Source of the DNA: Alistipes sp.
GTDB taxonomy: Bacteria; Bacteroidota; Bacteroidia; Bacteroidales; Rikenellaceae
Length of the DNA: 27,640 nt
Direction of reading: 5' to 3'
Assembly: GCA_017646785.1 (NCBI GenBank)
Contig: JAGCLX010000067.1
Location: 1 to 27,640, forward strand
Positions within the stretch are counted from its first letter, which is position 1, and the number at the start of each line of letters is the position of its first letter. The notes under the pieces are model-generated. The model made no database searches and was not told where the DNA came from. It was given only the letters and a program-made list of their open reading frames with translations. Both the position numbers and the translations under genes were made by a program. Below are positions 1-7,803 of the stretch, one piece after another.

Positions 1-824
1 GGCTGCACGAAGAACTGCATCTCCATCTGCTCGAACTCACGCATACGGAAGATAAACTGACGAGCAACAATCTCGTTACGGAATGCCTTACCAATCTGTG
101 CGATACCGAAGGGGAGTTTCATACGACCAGTCTTCTGAACATTGAGGTAGTTCACAAAGATACCCTGTGCAGTCTCAGGACGGAGATATACTGTATTTGC
201 GCCATCGGCAGTAGAACCCATCTGTGTTGAGAACATAAGGTTGAACTGACGAACATCTGTCCAGTTACGAGTGCCAGAGATGGGGCATACGATCTCGCAG
301 TCAAGGATAATCTGCTTAAGCTCCTCGAGGTTGTTCTCGTTGAGAGCTGTTGCGAAGCGCTCGTGAACAGCATCCATCTTAGCCTTGATCTCCAATACGC
401 GGGGTGAAGTAGTAACGAACTGCTCACGGTTGAAATTCTCCTTGAATCTTTTGTGAGCCTTCTCAACCTCCTTCTCGATCTTCTCCTCCTGCTTAGCCAT
501 CCAGTCCTCAACAAGAACGTCAGCGCGGTAACGCTTCTTTGAGTCCTTGTTGTCAATAAGTGGGTCGTTGAACGCACCTACGTGACCCGATGCCTCCCAT
601 ACGCGTGGGTGCATGAAGATCGCTGCATCGATACCTACGATGTTCTCGTGGAGCTTAACCATTGAGTCCCACCAGTAGCTCTTGATGTTATTCTTGAGCT
701 CAACACCATTCTGACCATAGTCGTATACAGCACCGAGGCCGTCGTAAATCTCACTTGAGGGGAAAATAAAGCCATACTCCTTGCAGTGAGCAATAAGCTT
801 CTTAAACAATTCTTCCTGTGTCAT
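1..824 (-). CDS. glyS: Glycyl-tRNA synthetase, N-terminal part (3' end outside window)
   Basis: Charges tRNA-Gly with glycine in the cytoplasm. The minus-strand reading starts at 824 with [14 protein letters not shown] and runs 274 codons to the window edge without a stop. It shows the single-chain (alpha2, class II) form seen in Bacteroidetes, eukaryotes and Gram-positives: [20 protein letters not shown] near the start, [17 protein letters not shown] at about residues 73-89, the motif [14 protein letters not shown], and the class II motif 2 stretch with FRNEI and [14 protein letters not shown] close to the edge. The anticodon-binding domain lies outside. The insertion region has a charged lysine/glutamate-rich stretch typical of the family. 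A TAnnTTTG promoter box lies about 60 nt upstream, so the gene probably has its own promoter. Identity is very secure; only the C-terminus cannot be checked. Confidence 0.96.
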   Translation of the reverse strand, partial: MTQEELFKKLIAHCKEYGFIFPSSEIYDGLGAVYDYGQNGVELKNNIKSYWWDSMVKLHENIVGIDAAIFMHPRVWEASGHVGAFNDPLIDNKDSKKRYRADVLVEDWMAKQEEKIEKEVEKAHKRFKENFNREQFVTTSPRVLEIKAKMDAVHERFATALNENNLEELKQIILDCEIVCPISGTRNWTDVRQFNLMFSTQMGSTADGANTVYLRPETAQGIFVNYLNVQKTGRMKLPFGIAQIGKAFRNEIVARQFIFRMREFEQMEMQFFVQ

Positions 825-883
825 AATCTATATCGTTTTTTGTTACTTAATTCAGGTTTTATACCTACGGTATATTCAAGCTG

Positions 884-891
884 CAAAGATA
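884..891 (-). promoter_or_regulatory. Putative glyS promoter (-7 box) with downstream palindrome
   Basis: Minus-strand TATCTTTG matches the Bacteroidetes -7 consensus TAnnTTTG, about 60 nt before the glyS start. No clear -33 TTTG is seen. Just downstream, at 860-874, lies the perfect palindrome TATACC-TAC-GGTATA (plus-strand sense), which would fall in the first bases of the mRNA leader as a small hairpin or could be an operator. The promoter box is a good match; the role of the palindrome is unknown. Confidence 0.6.
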
Positions 892-913
892 GTAAATTTT
901 CTCTAAACGTAGC

Positions 914-1570
914 CTATTTTAGAAGATTATGTGCGCGGAACGAGAAGTGAGCACCGCGAGCAATAATCACATGGTCCAAAAGACGTATCTCGAATAGCTC
1001 CGCTGCCTGAGCCACACGCTTCGTTAGATCCCTATCCTGCTGGCTCGGGTCGGGGCTACCAGAGGGGTGGTTATGCACCAATACTACCTGCACAGCCAAC
1101 AATTCCAATGCTCTGCGTATCACCAACTTACAATCAACCACTGTTGACTGCACACCTCCCTGACTAATGCGTACACGATCTAATACTTTACCCGACGATG
1201 CGAGATACAACGCCCAGCACTCCTCATGCTGCATGCCTCCCATCATCGGCTCCATGATACGCACCACGTCGCCATCCGAGCGCACATAGTCATGCGTCGA
1301 AGCCTCCGCCACAGCTATCCTACGACCAAATTCCGCAGCTGCAAGCAACCTCAACGCACGCATGCGTCCCAACCCTGCCATCATACGTAGGCGCTGAACA
1401 TCCACGCCCACAATACCGACAAGCGAACCACCCGCCTCGGTCATAACCTCCTCGGCCATAGCTTTAGCGTTGTCATCCGCAGGGTGTTCCGCCAGCACGA
1501 TAGATACAATCTCCTCATCCGAGAGCGACTGCGCACCGCGCGACTGAAGTTTATCTGTGATATTTTTCAT
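914..1570 (-). CDS. radC: RadC-family JAMM/MPN+ domain protein
   Basis: A 218-residue RadC (DUF2466) protein. The N-terminal part has the helix-hairpin-helix-like region with RGAQSLSDEEIVSIVLAEH, matching the family's GAEALSDAELLAILL type. The C-terminal metalloprotease-like JAMM motif is HNHPSGSPDPSQQD, with His166, His168 and Asp179 as zinc ligands and Glu116/117 upstream. The historical link to DNA repair is not well supported for the family, so the biological role is uncertain. The reading frame is open further up to 1630, but the extra 20 residues do not resemble RadC and would run into the rnc terminator; MKNITDKLQS at 1570 aligns with the usual family start, so I chose it. The gene lies downstream of rnc beyond a strong hairpin and probably has its own promoter. 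Confidence 0.92.
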   Translation of the reverse strand: MKNITDKLQSRGAQSLSDEEIVSIVLAEHPADDNAKAMAEEVMTEAGGSLVGIVGVDVQRLRMMAGLGRMRALRLLAAAEFGRRIAVAEASTHDYVRSDGDVVRIMEPMMGGMQHEECWALYLASSGKVLDRVRISQGGVQSTVVDCKLVIRRALELLAVQVVLVHNHPSGSPDPSQQDRDLTKRVAQAAELFEIRLLDHVIIARGAHFSFRAHNLLK

Positions 1571-1589
1571 CTCAAAGAAATTTATTTCA

Positions 1590-1597
1590 CGAAGATA
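1590..1597 (-). promoter_or_regulatory. Possible radC promoter (-7 box)
   Basis: Minus-strand TATCTTCG is one base off the TAnnTTTG consensus and sits 19 bp upstream of the chosen radC start, just after the rnc terminator. It would give a very short leader. No good -33 box is seen. Confidence 0.35.
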
Positions 1598-1630
1598 CGA
1601 AAAAAAGTTCGCATACCGCACCACACACAT

Positions 1631-1667
1631 AAAAAAAACCTTGTGAACTACAACTAATTCACAAGGT
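1631..1667 (-). terminator. Rho-independent terminator after rnc
   Basis: A 10-bp perfect stem (ACCTTGTGAA with TTCACAAGGT, 10-nt loop), followed in the minus-strand direction by eight T residues. It ends rnc transcription 20 nt after the stop codon. Confidence 0.88.
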
Positions 1668-1688
1668 CTATATCCCTAAAGATTTAAA

Positions 1689-2474
1689 TTAACTCGACAT
1701 ACGATCCAGGCGATCCAGTATCTCGGCACTGCTCTCATCAGTTATCGTCATAGGCGAGGCTGTTGACACCGAGTACGCAGCATTCTGCTCTGCTGCCTTT
1801 TTAGAATCGCCGTGTCCATGACCTACAGCAATGCCATCCACATACACCACCGACTGGAAGCCTGGGCGCGATGTACCCTGCGAGCTATCGTTTGTCGTGC
1901 GGAACTCAATCGAGTAGCGGTTCTTCTGGCACCACTCTATCAAGCGGCTCTTGAAGTCGGTCTCCGACTGTAAAACATCGTCCAACGACAAGTAGTTTAC
2001 GAATATCTTATTGATAAGCAGGCGATTAACGAAGTCGTATCCCTGATCGAGATATATAGCACCCATCATCGCCTCGAAGGCATCACCATAGATGTGCTTC
2101 TGAGTTGAGTTACCCGCAGCATTCGAGATTACATGTTTGTCAAGTCCTATGGCAGAGGCTATTCGGTTGAGCGACTGACGCGACACCATCTTCGAGCGCA
2201 CCTGTGTGAGGAAGCCCTCATCGCGATCTGGAAACTCAATAAAGAGATAGTCTGACGTAACACTCTCAATAACAGCATCACCCAAAAACTCAAGACGCTC
2301 ATTGTTGATATGACTACCATCCTCCAATTCGACAGATGCCGATTTATGGATGAGGGCAACCTTATACAACTCAATGTTGTTAGGCACAAAGCCAAACATA
2401 TTGTCTATAGCCGCATAGAAATGCTTATCGCTACCGAAGTTGCGACGCAATGGCCTAAGCAGAAAATCAAACAT
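1689..2474 (-). CDS. rnc: Ribonuclease III
   Basis: Double-strand-specific endoribonuclease that processes rRNA precursors and structured mRNAs. The 261-residue protein has the RNase III signature NNERLEFLGDAV (Glu59, Glu62, Asp66) and the second metal-binding cluster GDAFEAMMGAIYLD (Asp131, Glu134), followed by a double-stranded-RNA-binding domain at about 172-235 (SRPGFQSVVYVDG, then GHGDSKKAAEQNAA). A short polar extension follows (TITDESSAEILDRLDRMSS). It is somewhat longer than the E. coli enzyme (226 aa), with extra residues at both ends, as in other Bacteroidetes. It lies 196 bp downstream of acpP with no fabF in between, and a long imperfect hairpin lies 57 bp upstream of its start, which could be a self-cleavage site. 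Confidence 0.97.
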   Translation of the reverse strand: MFDFLLRPLRRNFGSDKHFYAAIDNMFGFVPNNIELYKVALIHKSASVELEDGSHINNERLEFLGDAVIESVTSDYLFIEFPDRDEGFLTQVRSKMVSRQSLNRIASAIGLDKHVISNAAGNSTQKHIYGDAFEAMMGAIYLDQGYDFVNRLLINKIFVNYLSLDDVLQSETDFKSRLIEWCQKNRYSIEFRTTNDSSQGTSRPGFQSVVYVDGIAVGHGHGDSKKAAEQNAAYSVSTASPMTITDESSAEILDRLDRMSS

Positions 2475-2530
2475 GATAACCTAACGTACTACGAAATAAC
2501 CACATGTTTTAGGGTTGCGAAGCATAGAAA

Positions 2531-2572
2531 ATGGACTAAACCGAGGGAGTAATTGCCCTTGGCATAGTCCAT
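2531..2572 (-). other. Long imperfect hairpin in the acpP-rnc spacer
   Basis: The arms ATGGACTA...TAGTCCAT, an internal CC/GG and GGG/CCC give about 14 Watson-Crick pairs plus one G-T pair, interrupted by two mismatches, with an 8-nt loop. In the minus direction it is followed by a weak T run (ATTTTCT). It may be the acpP terminator, or a double-stranded leader element for rnc comparable in position to the RNase III self-cleavage hairpin of E. coli. The rest of the 2475-2670 spacer shows no coding remnant that I recognise; a weak promoter-like TACTTTCG lies at 2652-2659 (minus). Confidence 0.5.
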
Positions 2573-2670
2573 ACTTCTCTTGATAACAAGCCTCGATGAT
2601 ACTATCTCACGACAGCCAACATCGCGGCTAATGTAATCTCAACCTCGCAAGCGAAAGTATAGATCAGTTA

Positions 2671-2904
2671 TTACTTGTGAGACTCGATGTAGTTGATAGC
2701 ATCGCCTACAGTCTGGATCTTCTCAGCATCTGCATCGGGAATCTGAAGGTCGAAAGCCTTCTCGAACTCCATGATAAGCTCTACCTGATCCAAAGAATCT
2801 GCACCGAGGTGTGCTGTGAAGCTTGCCTCTGCAACAACCTCTGACTCCTTAACGCCCAACTTGTCAACGATGATCTCGACAACTTTTGACTGAATTTCTG
2901 ACAT
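2671..2904 (-). CDS. acpP: Acyl carrier protein
   Basis: Small acidic carrier that holds growing fatty acids on a phosphopantetheine arm. It is 77 residues, the usual length, with the modification motif [15 protein letters not shown]; Ser37 is the attachment site. The acidic helix 2 ([19 protein letters not shown]) is typical. In many bacteria the next gene is fabF, then rnc; here rnc follows directly after a 196-bp spacer, so the partner ketosynthase must lie elsewhere. A -7 promoter box is about 90 nt upstream, overlapping the divergent pepE promoter region. Confidence 0.97.
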   Translation of the reverse strand: MSEIQSKVVEIIVDKLGVKESEVVAEASFTAHLGADSLDQVELIMEFEKAFDLQIPDADAEKIQTVGDAINYIESHK

Positions 2905-2990
2905 AATAAATAAGTTTTAGTTAAACATTATAGTAGTATATATCTTCCTACTGTAACTTACTGTCGAGGATTTTTTTTCTCTCGACTGTG

Positions 2991-2998
2991 CAAATGTA
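2991..2998 (-). promoter_or_regulatory. acpP promoter (-7 box)
   Basis: Minus-strand TACATTTG fits TAnnTTTG exactly. It leaves a leader of about 85 nt before acpP. It is only 13 bp from the divergent -7 box assigned to pepE, so the two polymerase sites must overlap. Confidence 0.65.
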
Positions 2999-3011
2999 AC
3001 ACTTTTTTTAT

Positions 3012-3019
3012 TATCTTTG
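3012..3019 (+). promoter_or_regulatory. pepE operon promoter (-7 box)
   Basis: Plus-strand TATCTTTG fits TAnnTTTG exactly, with a leader of about 65 nt before pepE. It likely drives pepE and yraN, and perhaps kdtA. Confidence 0.62.
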
Positions 3020-3090
3020 ACATTATTACGCTAAAAAATTATCAGCAATTTTATACACATATAAGATAACCTTCTAATAATTAATAGATT

Positions 3091-3804
3091 ATGAACCTTT
3101 TATTAATTTCCAATTCTACCAATGCCGGTGAGGCTTACCTTAAATACCCCATTGCAGAGATTGCAAAGACTCTCGAGGGTGTTAGCGAGGTTGTTTTCGT
3201 TCCCTACGCTGCTGTGACATACTCTTACGACGAGTATGAGGCAAAGGTTCAGGCTCGTTTCGACGAGATTGGCATCAAAGTTCGCTCAATACACCACGCG
3301 CTCAACAAGCGCAACTTCATACGCCACGCACAGGCTATCGTAATCGGTGGCGGTAACACCTTCGCACTTTTGAAGAAGATGCAGGAGGAGGACCTTCTCG
3401 ACATGATCTTCCACCGCGTGAAGGCTGGTGTTCCATACGTCGGCTGGTCTGCTGGTAGCAACGTAACATGTCCTACCATCTGCACTACAAACGACATGCC
3501 TATCGTACAGCCCGAGTCATTCCGCGCTATTGGCTTGGTATCATTCCAGATCAACCCCCACTACCTCGACGCTAACCCCGAGGGTCATGCAGGCGAGACT
3601 CGCGAGCAGCGCATCTTGGAGTACCTCGAGGCTAACCGTAGCCGCTATGTTGTAGGTTTGCGTGAGGGTTGCATGCTCCGCATCAACGACGAGGGTATTC
3701 AGCTTATCGGCTCACGCCCCATGCGCGTATTCAAGAAGGGTCGCGAGACTATAGAGGTACAGCCTGGTGACAACCTCGACTTCCTCATTCGTCGCGCGAA
3801 GTAG
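3091..3804 (+). CDS. pepE: Peptidase E (alpha-aspartyl dipeptidase, family S51)
   Basis: Cytoplasmic dipeptidase that splits dipeptides with an N-terminal aspartate. The 237-residue protein carries the family nucleophile motif GWSAGSN with Ser120; Asp135 (TTNDMP) and His157 (INPHYLD) complete a set at the same positions reported for Salmonella PepE. The glycine-rich VIGGGNTFALL is the oxyanion and substrate loop. The gene is close to the E. coli length (229 aa). It is first in a plus-strand run, 9 bp before yraN, and is divergent from acpP. Confidence 0.95.
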   Translation: MNLLLISNSTNAGEAYLKYPIAEIAKTLEGVSEVVFVPYAAVTYSYDEYEAKVQARFDEIGIKVRSIHHALNKRNFIRHAQAIVIGGGNTFALLKKMQEEDLLDMIFHRVKAGVPYVGWSAGSNVTCPTICTTNDMPIVQPESFRAIGLVSFQINPHYLDANPEGHAGETREQRILEYLEANRSRYVVGLREGCMLRINDEGIQLIGSRPMRVFKKGRETIEVQPGDNLDFLIRRAK

Positions 3805-3813
3805 TTAAGCATA

Positions 3814-4170
3814 ATGAGTGGTATCACCACCATAATCGGCAATCGTGGCGAGGATATCGCCACGGAGTGGTTACGCGAGAGGGGCTACTACATCGTGGAA
3901 CGCAACTGGCGTGCGGGACGCTACGAGATTGACATCATAGCGCAGCACTACGATACGTTGCACTTTGTAGAGGTAAAGACCCGCAAAGAGGGTGGCTGGG
4001 AAAGCGCATACGACAGTATTGACGACCAGAAAATCAGAACATTACGCCGTGGTGCAACAGCCTACAGGGCGATACATGGCATACACCTCGACTTGCAGTT
4101 CGACCTCATAGCTGTGACGTGGAACGACAATGGTGATACGGCAGTTGAATATACAGAGAATATCATGTAG
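3814..4170 (+). CDS. yraN: YraN/UPF0102 family nuclease-fold protein
   Basis: Small (118-residue) member of the UPF0102 family, which has a restriction-endonuclease-like fold and an unproven role, probably in DNA metabolism. Visible family residues are GNRGEDIATEWLRERGY at the N-terminus, the acidic EIDIIA at about 38-43, and FVEVKTRK at about 51-58, giving the E...D...ExK pattern of this nuclease fold. The start lies 9 bp after the pepE stop, so the two are cotranscribed. A stem-loop without a T tract follows before kdtA. Confidence 0.9.
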   Translation: MSGITTIIGNRGEDIATEWLRERGYYIVERNWRAGRYEIDIIAQHYDTLHFVEVKTRKEGGWESAYDSIDDQKIRTLRRGATAYRAIHGIHLDLQFDLIAVTWNDNGDTAVEYTENIM

Positions 4171-4177
4171 TTAAATC

Positions 4178-4211
4178 TGGGGTTGTCCAATAGACCATTG
4201 TGGCAACCCCA
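4178..4211 (+). other. Stem-loop between yraN and kdtA
   Basis: An 8-bp outer stem (TGGGGTTG with CAACCCCA) encloses a shorter 4-bp inner stem. It ends 14 bp before the kdtA start and has no T tract, so it is a poor terminator; an mRNA processing or translation-control role for kdtA is possible. Function inferred only. Confidence 0.4.
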
Positions 4212-4225
4212 AACTATTATGCAGG

Positions 4226-5479
4226 ATGGGACTATTATATAACATAGGCATCAACATTTACGAGGCGGGCATATCGCTCGCAGCGCACCACAACCACAAG
4301 GCAAAGCTTTGGCGCGATGGACACAAAGATCTATTGGAGCATATCGAGCAGAGCATGGCGGGTGTGCAGGGACGCATAGTGTGGCTACACGCCGCCTCGC
4401 TGGGAGAGTTTGAGCAGGGACGCCCCATCATCGAGCGCATAAAGGAGCTCATCCCCGACGCCATAGTTGTTCTAACCTTCTTCTCACCATCGGGATATGA
4501 GATACGCAAGAACTACCCCGGCGCCGACCACATCTTCTACCTCCCCTCCGACACCCCATCGAATGTCACACGCTTCATCAATGCCGTGCACCCCGAGGTG
4601 GCGATATTCGTGAAGTATGAGTTTTGGCTCAACTACCTCAACGAGTTACGCCTGCGCAACATACCAACCTACTTGGTATCAGCCATCTTCCGCCCCACGC
4701 AGATACACTTCCACCCATGGGGCACTATGTGGCGACGAGCCCTCAACACATATACAACCATATTCCTACAGGATGATGCATCCAAGGAGCTACTACACCG
4801 TGTTGGCTACGACAGAAATGTGGTTGCGGGCGACACACGCTTCGACCGCGTGGCCACCATTGCGAGTGCCGCAAGGCGCATACCCATAGTTGAAAATTTT
4901 AAGGGAGATGGCCACCTATTTGTTGCAGGCTCCACATGGGGCAAGGATGAGGAGTTACTCATTGAGCTAATCAACCATCACCCCGACATACGCTTTGTTA
5001 TTGCGCCACACGAGATGGATGAAGCACGCATGCAGCACATCGAGAAAAAGGTAGATGGTGGTGTTGCTCGCTACACACGCTCAAGTGACAGCAGTGACTT
5101 TAGCAACACCCAGGTTCTCATCCTCGACACCATTGGACTCTTGTCGTCACTATATGGCTATGCTCGATGGGCATATATTGGTGGTGGCTTCGGTGTTGGC
5201 ATACATAACACTCTCGAGGCCGCGACCTTCGGACTGCCGATAGCCTTTGGTCCCAACTATCACAAGTTCCGCGAAGCATGTGACATGATAGAACTGGGTG
5301 CAGCATGTTCGATATCATCCTACACAGAGCTTGAAGCATGGTTCTCACCTATCAAACATGAGAGCCCAGCACTTCAAAAAGCAAGCTCCTCGGCACGTAT
5401 ATATACCAAGGAGCATTGCGGAGCTACTGACACCATCATGAGTGCCATATTTCCCAACTCAGTTAACAGCGATCGTTAG
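4226..5479 (+). CDS. waaA: 3-deoxy-D-manno-octulosonic acid transferase
   Basis: Also called KdtA. It transfers Kdo from CMP-Kdo onto lipid A precursor at the inner face of the inner membrane. The 417-residue protein has an N-terminal amphipathic/membrane-anchor region and the GT30 motif HAASLGEFEQGRP at about 56-68, where Glu is the catalytic base. It continues with KYEFWLNYL, SAIFRPTQ, the C-terminal domain start AGSTWGKDEELL, and the nucleotide-sugar-binding stretch GGGFGVGIHNTLEAATFGLP. Length is close to E. coli WaaA (425 aa). Its last 21 bp overlap the 3' end of the convergent BACON lipoprotein gene, with no terminator between the two. Confidence 0.95.
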   Translation: MGLLYNIGINIYEAGISLAAHHNHKAKLWRDGHKDLLEHIEQSMAGVQGRIVWLHAASLGEFEQGRPIIERIKELIPDAIVVLTFFSPSGYEIRKNYPGADHIFYLPSDTPSNVTRFINAVHPEVAIFVKYEFWLNYLNELRLRNIPTYLVSAIFRPTQIHFHPWGTMWRRALNTYTTIFLQDDASKELLHRVGYDRNVVAGDTRFDRVATIASAARRIPIVENFKGDGHLFVAGSTWGKDEELLIELINHHPDIRFVIAPHEMDEARMQHIEKKVDGGVARYTRSSDSSDFSNTQVLILDTIGLLSSLYGYARWAYIGGGFGVGIHNTLEAATFGLPIAFGPNYHKFREACDMIELGAACSISSYTELEAWFSPIKHESPALQKASSSARIYTKEHCGATDTIMSAIFPNSVNSDR

Positions 5480-6052
5480 GCCATCCATATCACCTATTCT
5501 ATCGATACGAAATGATGTAGCACCCGACATTGTAAATGTTGCGGTGTAGGACTCTTCGTGCGCATAGTCGTGCGCCATGCCTTCGACATAGTTTTCCGAC
5601 GTGTCATCACCCCAATCCACGCTACCGCTAACGGCTTCACCACCCCACTCCGGAGACTCAAGGTGCTGATTACGATGGGCTATGATTACCTGCATGACCT
5701 CAGGCATTCCCATCTGCACTATTTTAACTACACGCACCTCGTCACCCGCATGCAGTGATATCTCAGCTGCACGCTCCGCGCGTTGCACATTAGCATCAAC
5801 ACGCAACACAACGACATAGTTGTCCTTTTTATCTATACTCAACACGTTTATCCACTCAACATCGCAGTCGCAACTAACATCCTGATTACTAACCACAGCG
5901 ATTTCAACCTCTTGAGCCTCGTGACTGATAGTTAGTTCGGCATCCTCAACCTCAAATACTAATACTGGCGGTTCAACAACCTCATTATCTCGATTTTTAC
6001 ACGCCACAGCCACCATAATTAGCATGACTGCGACAAACAACACTCTCCTCAT
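5459..6052 (-). CDS. BACON-like / PKD-like surface lipoprotein
   Basis: A 197-residue predicted lipoprotein: lipobox MVAVAC with the lipidated Cys18. Residues about 45-115 read like a BACON domain (LTISHEAQEVEIAVVSNQDV, CDVEWINV, then VLRVDANVQRAERAAEISLH). The C-terminal part (GSVDWGDDTSENY, HDYAHEESYTATFTMSG) has the WGDxT...Y...Y.. pattern of PKD-like beta domains. Neither domain has a visible active site, so a binding role is likely. It starts 3 bp after the stop of the C10 protease and is surely cotranscribed with it; C10 proteases of other species are sometimes paired with inhibitors, but nothing in this protein proves inhibition. Its 3' end overlaps kdtA by 21 bp. Confidence 0.8.
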   Translation of the reverse strand: MRRVLFVAVMLIMVAVACKNRDNEVVEPPVLVFEVEDAELTISHEAQEVEIAVVSNQDVSCDCDVEWINVLSIDKKDNYVVVLRVDANVQRAERAAEISLHAGDEVRVVKIVQMGMPEVMQVIIAHRNQHLESPEWGGEAVSGSVDWGDDTSENYVEGMAHDYAHEESYTATFTMSGATSFRIDRIGDMDGLTIAVN

Positions 6053-6055
6053 ACT

Positions 6056-7795
6056 CTACAAATTATTAAGGCACAACTCCACACTTTTAGACTCCACATC
6101 TTTACGCTCAAGATAGATCGTATACGTAACACCACGCTGCAGCTGATTAGTGTCGATAAGCATACGTCCTGTGCTTATAGTAATACCCTCATCGACATAC
6201 TCTCCCTGGAGGTAGAGGGCCGACTTAACATCGTCATCGTACTTTACAACGAGCGCTCCACTCTCCTTGTCATACCACATCGAGGTGGTATCTCCAATAG
6301 GGGCATACCTTACAACAACCTCTGCACATGCACTCTCGACATAGGGTTTCATCCTAAACCACTTATCACTATCATAACTACGGTAAAAGACAACAAGGCG
6401 ATCACCCACAGCGATATCATCCTTGATAACACCCTTCATTCCGTCAGTGCTGCTAGCAAATAGTGGTAGAAGTTCGATACCCGCAGCTTCAGTAACCCAC
6501 GCCTTGAACTCTCCACTCTTATCACACAGACCTACTCGCACCTCTCCCCTGAAATCGAGCTGTGAGTAGTTACCCACAGAGATGGGTTTTACATCAAACG
6601 GCACATCCTCAACAAACTCCTTCGTCGCGATGTTCAAGCCTGATGAGGTGAGGTATAACCAGTTATCTATCTCCCCATCACGCATAGGGTGCATGCCAAA
6701 GACCACCCAATGCTCTGTGTCGAAATGATACTCTCCAAGCAGCAAATTATCTATCAAGAAGAAGCCGTCGTAGGGGCCTCCCCATCCCCAGTTAACATGG
6801 AAGTAGTCGTTCTCATCCACTCCATCAATAACAAACGCATGACCACTCCAGTCAGCCGTATATCCAGCATAATAGAGCGGGCGACCAGCCTCCAACTCAC
6901 GGCGCAGCATAGCGTGCCAATAGTTGTCCGAGTGGCTCTGACGCAATACGACATGCGCCGAGGGGCTATATCCAAAATTCTTATATAGTGCCATCATGTC
7001 GGGCATGGCACCCGTTGCAAGGGCTGCATAGTCAGCCTTGAATGCATGGCCTATATCAGCCATTAGCACCGCTACAGCCTCTGCCTCAGCATCGCTATAC
7101 TCACCCTCGACATAGGTTTCGCGCATCAAATTCCACTCGTAGGCGTGGTTGATATCTCGCGCATCAACCGCAATGCCCTGAGTCATGGTTGTATAAGGCT
7201 CCGTAACACCTTGGGCACGTGCTGGCCAACGATGATGGTGCATTATGATGGCCATAGCCGTCTGCGTACAACCAGTCAGGCTACGCGCATCACCATCCAT
7301 AGGACAGTGGTTGTTATACGGTGGCACCTGGCTCCAACGCGCCGTATTCAGCATAAGCGCATCAACAGGCTTATACTCCTCGTTCCACTTCTCAACCGTC
7401 AAGCCATCTGACTCAACATTGTGTTCACGCGCAAAACGTACAGCTGAATCTACATAACGCAACCATCCCTCGAAATTGGGTGGTAGCACCTCGGATGATG
7501 GCGCAGAATAACGAGTAGAGTATGCTAAAATGGGTGTAACGACATCATCGCCAGCAACAATCACAAAGCCACTACCCGACTCTGGAGCTATAACATAGAA
7601 CGTTGGAGCGTCATCACCACCACGCGTAGCACCAATAGCAGAGCTATCCCACACTATAGCGAGATCACCACTACGGGTAGCACCACCCAACACCTCACTT
7701 GCAACACGCATAGCGATAGTCGGCGACACCTCCTCAGCTACAGTAATAGATACACAGCAGCAAATAAACGTAAACAGCGCTAATAATTGCTTCAT
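6056..7795 (-). CDS. Secreted C10 (streptopain-like) cysteine protease
   Basis: Extracellular cysteine protease of 579 residues. A signal peptide (about 1-20, ending ITVA) is followed by a prodomain at about 22-125 (FVIVAGDDVVTPILAYS is the typical Spi/pro segment). The catalytic domain has the nucleophile in SLTGCTQTAMAIIMHHHRWP (Cys176) and the histidine in SGHAFVIDGVDENDYFHVNW (His319), followed by WGWGG, the same order as SpeB. A C-terminal region of about 220 residues is predicted beta-rich. Thr-Arg motifs in the prodomain (TRSG near 40, TRGG near 57) may be processing points. The gene begins only about 8 bp after a strong terminator that ends the preceding lipoprotein gene, with no room for an independent promoter, so read-through is likely. 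The BACON lipoprotein follows 3 bp downstream. Confidence 0.93.
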   Translation of the reverse strand: MKQLLALFTFICCCVSITVAEEVSPTIAMRVASEVLGGATRSGDLAIVWDSSAIGATRGGDDAPTFYVIAPESGSGFVIVAGDDVVTPILAYSTRYSAPSSEVLPPNFEGWLRYVDSAVRFAREHNVESDGLTVEKWNEEYKPVDALMLNTARWSQVPPYNNHCPMDGDARSLTGCTQTAMAIIMHHHRWPARAQGVTEPYTTMTQGIAVDARDINHAYEWNLMRETYVEGEYSDAEAEAVAVLMADIGHAFKADYAALATGAMPDMMALYKNFGYSPSAHVVLRQSHSDNYWHAMLRRELEAGRPLYYAGYTADWSGHAFVIDGVDENDYFHVNWGWGGPYDGFFLIDNLLLGEYHFDTEHWVVFGMHPMRDGEIDNWLYLTSSGLNIATKEFVEDVPFDVKPISVGNYSQLDFRGEVRVGLCDKSGEFKAWVTEAAGIELLPLFASSTDGMKGVIKDDIAVGDRLVVFYRSYDSDKWFRMKPYVESACAEVVVRYAPIGDTTSMWYDKESGALVVKYDDDVKSALYLQGEYVDEGITISTGRMLIDTNQLQRGVTYTIYLERKDVESKSVELCLNNL

Positions 7796-7803
7796 AAACA
7801 GAT

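Noticed and set aside
152..577. 141-codon open frame on the minus strand
   Set aside because: Same strand as glyS but another frame; the glyS frame is continuous and strongly conserved there.
1571..1630. Upstream extension of radC by 20 codons
   Set aside because: It would start at the base of the rnc terminator and adds residues unlike RadC; MKNITDK fits the family start.
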